Below are positions 22,300-33,800 of a DNA stretch of 64,000 nt, piece after piece. Each line of letters begins with the position of its first letter. Position 1 is the first letter of the stretch. The notes under the pieces were generated by a model. That model made no database searches and was not told where the DNA came from. It worked only from the letters and a program-made list of their open reading frames with translations. Location: the NCBI GenBank assembly GCA_946699065.1, contig CAMPDV010000932.1, positions 1-64,000 on the forward strand, written 5' to 3'. This DNA is from Loxodes magnus (Eukaryota > Ciliophora > Karyorelictea > Loxodida > Loxodidae). Position numbers and translations under genes: made by a program.

Positions 22300-23950
22300 A
22301 AAAATGAAAAATAAGTTTAACTTTAATTAATTTTAATATTAAACTATAGTTTTAAGCTAAAAAATGATTAAAAGTTTCTAAATAAAGTGTTGAATATAGG
22401 ATATAAGATTTAAAATTGTATAATAATTAGTCTATAAAAATGATAATTAAATAATTTAACTTTTCCAAACTATTTTAGTTGCTTATATAATATTTATATT
22501 TGCTTCAATCAAATATAGAGGTTTTTCTTATTTGTCATTTATAAAATTTAACTTATTTTTTAACTTTAGAAGCTAAAATTTATCACTAATTTCCTTCCTA
22601 GACCAAGTTTTGCCTTTTCTTAGATCTATATGCTCAAGAACTTGTTATAACAGTTCGTTTGAAATTGAAGATTGAGGAATTTTCCATTTTGTAGGTGTGT
22701 AAATTGAAAGGTGCAATCTAATGAAAATAAAAATAGCAAGGATATATTTATTAAAGCAAACAGGTTAATTGATTGTAGCTTATGATATAAATGAGTATAT
22801 CACTTAAAGTACATGCTTAACAGCTTAAAAAATGGTTTTTATATAAAGACTATATCTGATGGCATTTTATTTCACTATATCATATTAATACTTTAATTCT
22901 TTATGCTAGTTGGTATTGGTAAAATAATAAGAGAGCTATTTATCATTTAGTTCCCTGTTTATAATTTTATTCTGGTTCTAGAGTTTAATTAAAAAAGTTA
23001 AGGATGGGAACAAGAATGCCTGAACTGTTTATTTAAGAAGTGATAAGCTAATAATTAAACTACAGATCTCATAATTTTTTACTCAGAGCTGAGTAATTTG
23101 ACATGAATTGTAATGTAGGTTTTACAGTGGTTTCTTTAAAAATACTGAATAAATCTTATATAAATATGAAAATGAGTCTTATATAATAAATAGAAAGATT
23201 AAGATTAAGAGTGATTTATTTAAAAATAGTCTTTCTATATAAAGTTTAGGTACTATAAATAGAAAATAAGCTAAGCAATATTTTTAGAAATAAAGAAATT
23301 GTTTATAAACTCTATCAATAATTATGGATTTATATTATCATAGCTTCAGTTAATTGATAGCCTTTTTAATCCAACTGTAGTTCGATTTAGAAATTAAAAG
23401 CTTGGAAATTCAGATATTCTATATGTATAATCAAACTTATTTTTAGATAGAGAAGATTAAAGCACATTTAGAAGATAATTATCAAAGTTTATAGTGAAAA
23501 TCTATTCGATAGGCATTCAAGTCTTAATTAGTTAAATAAAAGGCTAATTTATTCTTCTTTAACCTGCTTTATCTTAATCCATTGATTTAGTAGAAAATTA
23601 AAATTAAATAGCTTTCAAATTTAAGTTTACATAGTAAAATTTAGTTATTATATATTTTTGGTTAATCTAAGTCTTTTTAAATAAAACCTTATAGATTTCT
23701 AAGAAGTAAATATGCAAAATTTAAATATAATTGAGCATTTCTATCTTCATAATGTAAACCTCTTTTATTTTAAACTTTTTAAGCCTTTCTAAAATTAATT
23801 ATTCTTTTTAACTGAAACTAAATAGACTCATAAGTAGCAAATCTATCTAAATTCTCCTATTCTATATAACATGGCATAATTTATAAAAGTGACTTCACCT
23901 TTATTTGGTTTGCCACTAATTAGTTTATGAATTTTAAGATGTAAATGAAT
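22300..23950. other. AT-rich stretch without recognised gene
   Basis: A minus-strand frame of about 210 codons without TGA spans roughly 22440-23080 (including LHLSIYTPTKWKIPQSS). It has no Met near its start and matches no family I know. With only TGA as stop, frames of this size arise by chance in such AT-rich DNA, so I do not call a gene. Confidence 0.45.
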
Positions 23951-23953
23951 CGT

Positions 23954-24959
23954 TCAGGTCTTCTTCAGAGCTTGCTTCTTCTATTGCATATCGTGTTGTA
24001 CAGATTTAACCTTTCTTGATCTTAGGAATTTTTCTTCAATCTCAATTAGGTCCCAACATCTTTCTCGTCCTTATTTTTAGAGCATTTACTATATCTAATA
24101 GTAATTAATCTCCACCGTATAATTTTTCTTGTAAAGTCTTCCTTCTGGAGAACAGTATAATTTTGTCGTATTATTTCATATCTTTCAATTATTAGATTCT
24201 TGTTTTTTCTAAAAATACCAGCATCTTCTAAAGATGTGTCCAACCTTTTAGCAATAAAAACATCTTGTTTTACAATATTTCGAGTTATGTCCTATTTTTA
24301 AGCATTTTTAGCATTTTTGGAATTTTAAAAAATTGACAATTTTTTTCTGATCCGAAAAAGAATTTAAATTTTGTACTTCTATTACCATAGGATAATTATT
24401 AAGGTTAGAATTGTATGGTTTATTAATTTCTACTATTTTTGCTCCGTTTTTTATAATAAACATTTCTCTATTTACTTTTTTATAAAAGATTATTGCTTAT
24501 TTTTTATATAGCACTCTAGTAAAAATTTACCTGATTTCTAATCAAAATTAAGAGATTGAAGTATAAAAAATAATTTATTATATATAATTAAACTGGAGGG
24601 ATTTAAAATAAACAATTAGAGGGTTAGCTTAATAAGTTAAATCAATTATGAACTAATTATCAACTCCAAATTTCTATATTATCAGTATATAAATCAGCAT
24701 TAAAGAAAAATATCTATCAATTTCATAAAATGTTTCAGTTTAAAATTTTGTTCTATTTAAATCCAAAATCATTAAAATGCTTAAAAACTTTTTTTCTGTT
24801 TTCTTTCGTCTCGATAAAATTATCTAATTTTCTATTTTCCTTAATTCATAAGCTAGTGTTTTGTTTATTTTCATATGTCTTTTGCTCCACATTCAATTAA
24901 AATTGCTTAAACTTATATTTCTTAATTTCTAAAGAGTTCGTTACTTTTACTAGCAGCAT
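23954..24959 (-). pseudogene. LINE ORF1-like protein: coiled coil, RRM-like segment, two CCHC knuckles
   Basis: From a possible start at 24959 (MLLVKVTNSLEIKKYKFK) a charged helical region leads into an RRM-like segment (REMFIIKNGAKIVEINKPY, then NNYPMVIEVQNL). Two perfect knuckles follow at about 24320-24220: CQKCLKIGHNSKYC and CFYCQKVGHIFRRC. The tail has YCSPEGRLYKKNY, which resembles the tail of the F-element protein. TGA codons near 24875, 24190 and 24180 and a frame change near 24740 break it. RRM plus CCHC in this order is typical of ORF1 proteins of several non-LTR retrotransposon clades. No reverse transcriptase is seen downstream. The TGA at 23954-23956 could be the natural end. Confidence 0.7.
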
Positions 24960-25009
24960 CTTACTTCTAATAACAGTTTAGCTTATATCAGTTTAAAAAT
25001 AATTATTAA

Positions 25010-25902
25010 TTAGATGCTAGAATATGTTAATATTGTAACTATTTCATTTATATCTAAATAATCATACTTTAAGAACATCAAAGTTAGAATACCTCTATGT
25101 TACACCCTACCTTCTTGCTCTAGAACTAGTGCAACCAGTCAAGTCATATTCCTCTAGCTGAAATGGTTAATATGATAATGGAATCTGTGGAAATTCATGA
25201 AAAAACTAGAGAGCCCACTGGAAGATTTTTGACCTAAAGCAGAGTAAATTAAAAAAAAGATGTATTATCAGAATAAGTTATTCTACTTACTGGGTCTTAG
25301 GATTTATAGAAAATGCTAAAATTTTGAGATGTATGAAAACGAAAGAGAGTACATGTTTATCTTCAGAATTAACTAAAAATTAGTCTTAAAGTGATATATA
25401 TGCTTGAAATCTATCGCATTTGAAGGTAAACAGTAACAAAATCTGTGGATAGAAGTATAGACATAAAAGTATTTTAACGAAAACTTTTGCTTCGAATAAA
25501 AATTTAATTCAGAGAAATTCATGTTCAGATAGAAATTGAGTTTGATAATAATTAAGCTTTTTCATTTAATCAAATAAGAATAATAAATATAATAAAGTTG
25601 TAATTCATTAAATCATTTGTTTGACTAACTAAATTTTTATTGACTCTCACTTTTATGTATCTATATTATATATTTAAACTGTTTGAATCTATTATGTAAA
25701 TTTTCTTTTTTGCAGATAAAACAAAAACATCAACTTAGTTTATTTTATTTAGTTTTCTAGTTGATATAATTCATTCAGATTAAAAATTTAAATATTTCCA
25801 GTTCCTTCATTAAAAATATAAACTTACTTTTAAACTAAAAATGTATAGGATTATTCATTTACGTAAATCTTATTTATAGTGTTTTCAAGTGTCTTTTTCG
25901 AT
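25010..25902. other. Stretch without recognised gene
   Basis: Plus-strand frames around 25180-25560 have a coding-like amino-acid mix (for example EPTGRFLTQSRVNQKKDVL) but include TGA codons, and I recognise no family. The rest is simple AT-rich sequence. Confidence 0.4.
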
Positions 25903-25920
25903 ATTATATGCAATGATTGC

Positions 25921-26351
25921 TGCAAGAGCAAGACGAGAAAAACTGAGTGAAATTAGATTCAAGACTCAAATTAATAGAAGAAAACCTGTAGAAACTTTCT
26001 TAAGAAACTCCAATGGAAATAGAGAAACAAGAAAAGACATTTCCTAGAGCAAAAAAAAAAGGTTACATTTGCAATAGCACTAGACATTTATGACGGAAAT
26101 GTCTCCAATAGAAAAAATAAGAATGGATATCAGGAGAAATGTTAACTAATAAAAACTAAAGTAATAAGCAACGGAATTCTTCCCATCGGGAAATGGGAAA
26201 ATTTAGGAAAAAAATTCTCAACTCAGATTATATAAAAGAGAGAAGTCAAGGAAAAAGTGCAATGCAAGGACAGAATATGTAGGAACGGAGATTTATTACA
26301 TTTAAAACTTTAATTAAGCCGGAAGGTGAACAGTTATTTTAATGATTAATG
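25921..26351 (+). mobile_element. 5'-truncated copy of element G (ORF1 3' end)
   Basis: This 431-bp piece matches the last part of the 15.1-16.1 kb element (CAAGAGCAAGACGAGAAAAA to GAACAGTTATTTTAATGATT) and starts abruptly in the middle of ORF1. It is flanked by ATTATATGCAATGATTGC (25903-25920) and ATTATATGCATGATTGC (26352-26368), a 17-18 bp TSD differing by one base. 5' truncation plus a TSD is the classic signature of target-primed reverse transcription. The knuckle reads YICNSTRHL-TGA-RKC, keeping the Arg that became TGA in copy 1 but with TGA at the Trp. Confidence 0.85.
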
Positions 26352-26371
26352 ATTATATGCATGATTGCATT

Positions 26372-26770
26372 TTAAAAGTCTTTAAATCATCCTCCAAATA
26401 CATATATTTCACTTTATATTACCTAACCACTTGCTCCTTTTGCTTCATTTGGTAAGTCACAAATTCTCTTTAATTTATGCGTTTTTGCATTAAAAGCTTC
26501 ACATTCAGATAAATAATCTAATCATTTACCTCCTTTTATAAAAATAAATTGCAGTTATTTATGAAAATAAATATAGGATCCATACCTTATAATTTGAGAT
26601 TCAAGCTCCATAACGTTATTTTCGCTTATATACTCAATCTATCATCTCCTTAATTCCTATTATATCCACCAACTGCAACGAACTCCTTATTAGAATACTG
26701 AATAGATCTATAATATTTATTTCAATTTTTTGTTTAAGCTTTAAAAAATGTGAACTTCTGGGTTACTTTG
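26372..26770 (-). pseudogene. Kelch-repeat protein fragment
   Basis: On the minus strand the frame reads CEAFNAKTHKLKRICDLP, then NEAKGASGQVIQSEIYVFGG, ending near 26388 at a TGA. This is a good kelch repeat: the residues before the double Gly, the spaced aromatic and the YVFGG end fit a beta-propeller blade. A preceding GGK-TGA-LDYLSE marks the Gly-Gly of the previous blade, and an earlier EFVAVGGYNRN near 26680 marks another. TGA codons and frame changes separate them, so only about three broken blades remain. Kelch propellers usually mediate protein binding. No partner domain remains. Confidence 0.65.
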
Positions 26771-27530
26771 ATAAGTAATAAATACAATTGATAGAAGCCA
26801 CTTAGATCTTAAATCCATTATATTAATTATAAGCTAAATTGTTAGAAAAATTTAATTAATGAAGGGTTTTTTAGTTTAAAAATAAGAATTTTTTATATTT
26901 AAAATCAGTCTGCTGACTTTTAAAAATATAGTTACTAGAATAGAATCTTTAATAGGACTATATTTAACTAATTTAAAAAATATTCAATATAAAAATAAAA
27001 CATTAGAATCTTTAAATAAGCTCCTATCTACAGATTTTATAATCAGACCAATAAAAAATATGAAGAATAATAATTTGCTATAAACTCAAGAGATTGAAAA
27101 CACAAAGATCAATAAGCGATCAGTTTAGATGGAACACGTTTAAATGTATAAAAGATTAATTAAAATTGTTACTAATAACAAAAAGTGTATTTAATGGAAT
27201 AGTCATATTTAATGTGACTTTTAAAACATAAAGTAGATTAAATTTAATGAAGTTTCAACAATCATTATTTTCATACTTTAAGCCAAAGTCTCTAGGCTTA
27301 TAAAGATAATGTAACTTTTCTAAATTAAGTAATACCTTCTGATTAAACATTTTATTCATTTAAATTTAGATTTTATTTCTAGTATTTTTTAAATAGTTCA
27401 GTTTAACTTTATGCTTATGTTGCTTTTTAGCTGTTTTAACATTAGAAGAAAGGAAAGTGTGTAGTGATATAGTACTAGCTAAAAATTAGATATTATAATT
27501 TTAATATTTAAAGAAGTGATTCAATAATAA
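26771..27530. other. AT-rich stretch without recognised gene
   Basis: No motif-bearing frame, structured RNA or repeat boundary was seen between the kelch remnant and the tRNA-Lys-like fragment. Confidence 0.5.
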
Positions 27531-27533
27531 ATA

Positions 27534-27595
27534 AACCGGTTTAGATCAGTCGGTAGAGTACCAGCCTTTTAAACTGATGGTCAAGGGTTCAAGCA
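27534..27595 (+). pseudogene. Truncated tRNA-Lys-like sequence
   Basis: A D-loop-like AGTCGGTAGAG, an anticodon region CAGCCTTTTAAACTG (anticodon TTT, Lys) and the first half of a T arm (GGTCAAGGGTTCAAGC) lie in the proper order and spacing. The sequence stops inside the T arm: there is no closing stem and no 3' acceptor strand. The stem matches are also imperfect. It is either a dead tRNA gene or the tRNA-derived head of a short retroposon. Confidence 0.6.
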
Positions 27596-27599
27596 GTTA

Positions 27600-28380
27600 A
27601 TTAAAGTAGTAATTAATTAGCAAGAAGAAGCTAAGTATTTAAAGAAAATATATTGAATATGTTAGCAAATAGGAAGTACTTAGCTCAATAATTTATATAA
27701 ATCATGCTGAAAGCTGAAATATATATCATACAAAAATTATTATAAAAAAATACTGAAAAATTAAAAAGATAGCTCTATAATTAGTATATTAAGTTTATTA
27801 TTTCTAAATTAAGCAGATATGCCTTATAAAATTTAACATTTTTTATAGCAGTTGTTCTTGCTTTATTATTGACTAAGAAAAAAGCAGAATACTTCAAATG
27901 AAAAACTTTAATTTCTAGATTCATTATTCTTTAGATCTTTTATTTAGGTTAATACTTCTTTTACATAAAAAGTAAAAAATTTACAAGCTGTAGAGCAGGA
28001 ATCCTTTATTCTTATAATTTTAGAAAGCAGAAAAACTTTTTCCATCTCTATTTAAAATTTCTAAACTATTACTAAACCTTTATCTATATTTCTATATCAG
28101 AAATTTAATTTAGTTTTAGTTTTGATTTTTCCCATTTTATTAATTCATAATTTTATAAAAAGATTAGTAGAGAAATACTTTATCAAATAAATATAGAACT
28201 TATTTAAATTCTAAAGAATAAGGATAAAAGATGAAGTTAAGAGATTATTCTAAAATAGTATAGAGTAATTATATAATTTTAATATAAAATATATATTAAA
28301 AGTTAACTATAACTTAATACAAACTATTAATACGCTTCCTATTTCTATCTTTTATCTCCTACATTTTAACTATTAGGCTC
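27600..28380. other. AT-rich stretch without recognised gene
   Basis: Only short, motif-free frames were seen on either strand. Confidence 0.5.
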
Positions 28381-28384
28381 GCTT

Positions 28385-29835
28385 ACAAATTATAATGTCT
28401 TAAGATTATTCACTAGCAAAAAACCTATTTTTGTCATGAGTCACTATATTTTTTTCTTCTTGTGATAATTCTAAATCAATGATATTTTAGACTTCACAGT
28501 AATCTCTTATCGAAGTGTGGGTAAATTAAATTTTATTTTTGTAACTTTACTCTTCTATCTATATCAAACATCCTATATCATTTTATTTTTATTGAATTAC
28601 TCTCTTCACTTTTAATTTCATTTTTCAATATTTCTAGCAGGCACTGATATATTCTATAGTATATGGTTGCTTTTACCTTATTTGAAAGCGCTGTTTATTG
28701 CCTTATATTATCCCAATTCATCATGCACGTCAGATAATAATAATAATAATAATAGTAAACAAAAGTAATAAAAGTTTAGCCTCCTCTAGATTTTCAACCA
28801 GGCTTTTGCTACCATTTTTTTAGCGTGGATAGAACGACTGAGAATCTTCTGCTTTTTATGCAAATAATTTTTTCTTGTATACCTTTGTTTGAATAATTCA
28901 GAGTCTGCTGAACATGCTTAACGTTCTTCGTTGTTCTTTTATCTAAATTTACCTTTATTGATCGCAATTTTGTAATAAGTGCCACTTTGATTTGCAATAA
29001 TAGCATTATTTAATTTGTCTTTTCTTTAATCTATTCAGAACTAATTTTTTCAAATTAGTTAATTCTTTTGAGTAAGTTTATATTAATCTTTACGTCATTC
29101 TATTTATGGACTTTTGCTTATGTAAAAACTTTTTCAATTATCATATTTTGTTCTTGCTTAAAATTTGATTGAGATTATTCATATAGTTACTATTTCGTGA
29201 CTAAATCACTCTAAATCAATTGTCGTCTAATTATAAGTAACTCATTATTTATCTTTGCTAGTATTCATTAGTTCTCTTAGTTTTTCCCCTTGATTGTAAA
29301 CTGTTTCCTAATAATTATGTATTATTGTTTTCATTTAGTCAAGTTATATTTGTAATTATGATTAATTTTACACCTTTATTAGATTTGTCTCTATTATTCT
29401 AACTATGATTTTTCCTTCAGATGAGGAACTTGATTTATCTTCTTTCTTTTGTTGTCTCGCATTTGTTTCGCTGCTTTCCTTTTTGCGTTCTTAATTAGGT
29501 TTTTGGAAAGGCGAATAGAATATACAATTTTTTTTATACACATCAAATAAAAACAATATTTTATAAACTTAAAATTTTCTTTCTCTTAAATTGTACTATT
29601 TTAAAAAGCAAATTCTTTTAGTTTATTTTCAAATGCTTTAATGATTGGAAGATATACTAATATATATAAATATTCATTATTATACTCTAGATACTTTAAA
29701 GTCAGAACTTCTAAAAATAAATTTTTTCAGAACCAGAATCTCAAAAAGTAATAATCCAGTTTTCCTATTATTATCTAAAAATTTTAAATCTTCAACTGGA
29801 GATCATCCTTAGTCATAAGCTTGGATTTAGAGAAC
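28385..29835 (-). pseudogene. Scrambled remnant of a NACHT-WD40 family gene
   Basis: Pieces of the neighbouring NLR-like gene recur on the minus strand. The Walker A region (29640-29835) matches 34060-34240 but the P-loop is frameshifted (GLLLF, then DSGSEK). A VHDELGQYK near 28720 parallels the Walker B-side DAYDELGNY. FTHTSIRDYCEVQNIIDLEL (28465-28530) matches FIHASIRDYYVARNIVNLVL of the intact gene. The order is kept but intervening sequence is lost or replaced, including the 29150-29470 segment that is also present at 16-17 kb. A (TAA)n run lies at 28738-28755. It is a dead paralogue arranged like the living gene next door. Confidence 0.65.
29150..29470 (-). repeat. Dispersed fragment paired with 16130-17000
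   Basis: The minus-strand translation QETVYNQGEKLRELMNTSKD aligns with the fragment flanking D1 at 16-17 kb, and the nucleotide match continues on both sides. This copy has no D element, so it serves as the uninterrupted version. A weak R-SNARE resemblance (GEKL motif, later FRVIQSRNS) is noted but unproven. Confidence 0.5.
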
Positions 29836-30344
29836 ATTATAAAATTAAGAAATATTCTTATTTCTTTATATATCATCTTTTTTATTTTTTATCATATTTT
29901 AATAGATACTTTTTTTACATTTTAAAGTAAGTCAGTTCTATTCTATTGTTTAAGTAAATTAAAAAGCAAGCTCTAGATGAGTTAAAATTCAAGTTTATAT
30001 CAAGTCTTAATTTCCAAATGACACAATATTTTAGAATTATAATAATCCATCATCGATATATTACCTTGCTAGATTATAAGCAAGAATATCTAAGATATTT
30101 AACATTAAAATTGTTTTTTTATGGATTTTTTCATTTATCCGTCCATGACTCCTTATAAAGAAATTCTTTAAATTGGAGATAACATTAGTGTCCATAATTC
30201 CAACTCAAAAATACAAAGAAAACTGCCTTCTGGCAATCTAAACATTACAGAACTTTCAAAATAGTGATTTAATACATTATTTGGACAATATTAAATTTAA
30301 AAATTTTTTATCTTAAAGTGTTAAAAAAACTTTTAAAATTTTAT

Positions 30345-30828
30345 TGCGTCCCAAAAAAATTTATTCAGTTCCAAAAAAATTTATTCCGTCCAAAAAAATT
30401 TATTCCGTCCCAAAAAAATTTATTCCGTCACAAAAAAATTTATTCCGTCCCAAAAAAATTTATTCCGTTCCAAAAAAATTTGTTCCGTCCCCAAAAATTT
30501 CATTCCGTCCAAAAAATTTTTATTCCGTCCCAAAAAAATTTTATTCCGTCCAAAAAAATTTTATTCCGTCTCAAAAATTTTATTCCGTCCCAAAAAAATT
30601 TTATTCCGTCCCAAAAAAATTTTATTCCGTCCCAAAAAAATTTTATTCCGTCCAAAAAAATTTTATTCCGTCCAAAAAAATTTTATTCCGTCCCAAAAAA
30701 ATTTTATTCCGTCCCAAAAAAATTTTATTCCGTCCCAAAAAAATTTTATTCCGTCCCAAAAAAATTTTATTCCGTCCCAAAAAAATTTTATTCCGTCCCA
30801 AAAAAATTTTATTCCATCCCAAAAAAAT
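30345..30828. repeat. Minisatellite of about 21 bp, about 22-23 units
   Basis: Tandem units of TTCCGTCCC followed by A7 and T4-5. They are regular at the right end (30590-30800) and more variable at the left. The array begins about 65 bp beyond the stop codon of the minus-strand NACHT-WD40 gene, so transcripts of that gene could run into it. Overlapping frames in it encode simple KKFYSVP-like strings. These open frames are a by-product of the repeat and are not called as genes. Confidence 0.95.
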
Positions 30829-30893
30829 TATAACTTATAATTTACTTATCTTAATTCAATTATTATTATTTGTAAAAATTTATTCAAATCTCA

Positions 30894-33800
30894 TCACAAT
30901 GAAAGATACCTGTCTCCCATTAGTCTCACATTCATCTACTCCATTGACACTCCCTCAAAGTCACATTGATGCACCACCAATCCATTCCTTCCCATCATCC
31001 TCTTTAACAAATAATTCCGATGATCCTTTGATGCCTCCCATATCTTGATTGTTTTATCCTCACTTCCAGATATTAAATACTTAGAGTCACTTGATAATAC
31101 CAGAGAAGTAACCCAAGAAGTATGACCCTATAATGTTCTTATAAGCTCATATGTCTACATGTCCCATATCACTATTGTGTTATCACCACTTCCTGATATT
31201 AAATACTTAGAGTCACTTGATAATACCAGAGAAGTAACACGATCAGTATGACCCTATAATGTTCTTATAAGCTCATATGTTTACATGTCCCATATCCTTA
31301 TTGTTCTATCATCACTTCCAGATATTAAATACTTAGAGTCACTTGATAATACCAGAGAACGAACAGAACCAGTATGACTTTATAGGGGCTTAGTTAGATT
31401 ATCTACCTACATATCCCATATCCTTATTGTTTTATCACGACTTCCAGATATTAAATACTTAGAGTCACTTGATAATACCAGAGAATAAACAAAATGAGTA
31501 TGACCCTTTAATGTTCTTATAAGCTCATATGTTTACATGTCCCATATCCTTATTGTGTTATCAAGACTTCCAGATATTAAATACTTAGAGTCACTTGATA
31601 ATACCAAAGATTTAACATCATAAGTATGACCCTCTAATGTTCTTATAAGCTCATATTTTTACATGTCCCATATCCTTATTGTTTCATCACCACTTCCAGA
31701 TATTAAATACTTAGAGTCACTTGATAATACCAGAGAAGTAACACGATCAGTATGACCCTCTAATGTTCTTATAAGCTCATATGTTTACATGTCCCATATA
31801 CTTATTGTGTTATCACCACTTCCTGATATTAAATACTTAGAGTCACTTGATAATACCAGAGAATTAACACCAGAAGTATGTCTTTATAGAGGCTTAGTAA
31901 GATTATCTACCTAAATGTCCCATATCCTTATTGTTTTATCATAACTTCCAGATATTAAATACTTAGAGTCACTTGATAATACCAGAGAAGTAACATTAGA
32001 AGTATGACCCTCTAATGTTCTTATAAGCTCATATGTTTACATGTCCCATATCCTTATTGTTAAGTAACTTCCAGATATTAAATACTTAGAGTCACTTGAT
32101 AATACCAGAGAAAGAACACGATTAGTATGACCCTCTAATGTTCTTATAAGCTCATATGTTTACATGTCCCATATCCTTATTGTTTTATCCTCACTTCCAG
32201 ATATTAAATACTTAGAGTCACTTGATAATACCAAAGATTCAACAGAACCAGTATGACCCTCTAATGTTCTTATAAGCTCATATGTCTACATGTCCCATAT
32301 CTTTATTGTTCTATCACCACTTCCAGATATTAAATACTTAGAGTCACTTGATAATACCAGAGAAGTAACATTAGAAGTATGACCCTCTAATGTTCTTATA
32401 AGCTCATATGTTTACATGTCCCATATCCTTATTGTTAAGTAACTTCCAGATATTAAATACTTAGAGTCACTTGATAATACAAGAGAAAGAACACGATTAG
32501 TATGACCCTCTAATGTTCTTATAAGCTCATATGTCTATATGTCCCATATCACTATTGTTTCATCACTACTTCCAGATATTAAATACTTAGAGTCACTTGA
32601 TAATACCAGAGAAGTAACACGATCAGTATGACCCTATAATGTTCTTATAAGCTCATATGTCTACATGTCCCATATCTTTATTGTTCTATCACCACTTCCT
32701 GATATTAAATACTTAGAGTCACTTGATAATACCAGAGAAGTAACATCAGAAGTATGACCCTCTAATGTTGGCATTTAACCAAAATTAACCTAACTCATAT
32801 TTGCACCATTGAATTTACAATTCCTCAACCATGCTCCTCTAAAATTCACCCTTTATAAATTAGCACCACTCATATCACAACCATCAAACACCGAATCACT
32901 CAAATCCGCCCCAGGTACCTATATATTTTGAAGATCTGTCATCTACGTAAACTGATAATCCATCCAATTCAATATTGTTATACAGTTAGCACCCACCGTT
33001 TATAAAGATTTATTAGATCTTGTCCACTTCACTATCTCCAATACATTTTATTAAAATGTAACCGAACTATCTATCTCCCTTATAAACTACTAGATCTCCT
33101 TATTGTCCACTATCGAATATCTGTTTATTTCGTGAGCCTCTATAGAATTTATGCTATTTTGCTTATTTAAGACTAAATTTACTATATTCCTTGCCACATA
33201 GTAATCCCTTATCGAAGCATGAATAAACTCAAACCTCTTCTAACCATTTTCCTCTTTTATCTATATCAAACATCCTATGTGGTTGGATTTATCAGTCAAT
33301 TAATCAATTCATTACTAGATTTCCTTATCCATACTCTCTAACTTTAACTAACCTCTTAACATCTAGTATGCCGCACTTATTTAAATATTCTAAAATAACT
33401 TTAACAATTTTTGTATTTCCTCATTTTATTTATTTAATTCTTTTAATTTTTTTAACTTTTATTCAGTTTTATCATTTCATTTATTTATAAAGATATCATA
33501 TATCTTTGCCCTTTACACCTTTTTATCCACTCCACTCCTCAAATAATTTATTATTTCCTCCTCACTCATACATATATATAACATAAAAGGATTATTTAGA
33601 ATTTCCATTAAACCCGGAATACTTTAGATGATACTCATTTACTCTTTTACCTTTTCAATCATTTCTATTTACTACTCATTCACAATTTAACTTGGATCTT
33701 AATTTGCACTTTAACTAGCACCTTGATTCTATTTTCTTAAGATTAAACTTATATATTATTCTATCTAACTTTGATCAAAAGGCTTTATATATACCTCCTC

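Noticed and set aside
22440-23080. Minus-strand frame of about 210 codons without TGA
   Set aside because: No start Met nearby and no family match. Such frames are expected by chance when TGA is the only stop in AT-rich DNA.
24046-24243. Minus-strand 65-codon frame starting MDTSLEDAG
   Set aside because: A shifted frame over the second zinc knuckle and tail of the ORF1-like protein; the knuckle frame is the meaningful one.
30318-31048. Long plus-strand open frames rich in KKFYSVP or RPKKILF
   Set aside because: They are translations of the 21-bp minisatellite in two frames, and the right end runs antisense to the WD40 gene. No independent evidence for a protein.
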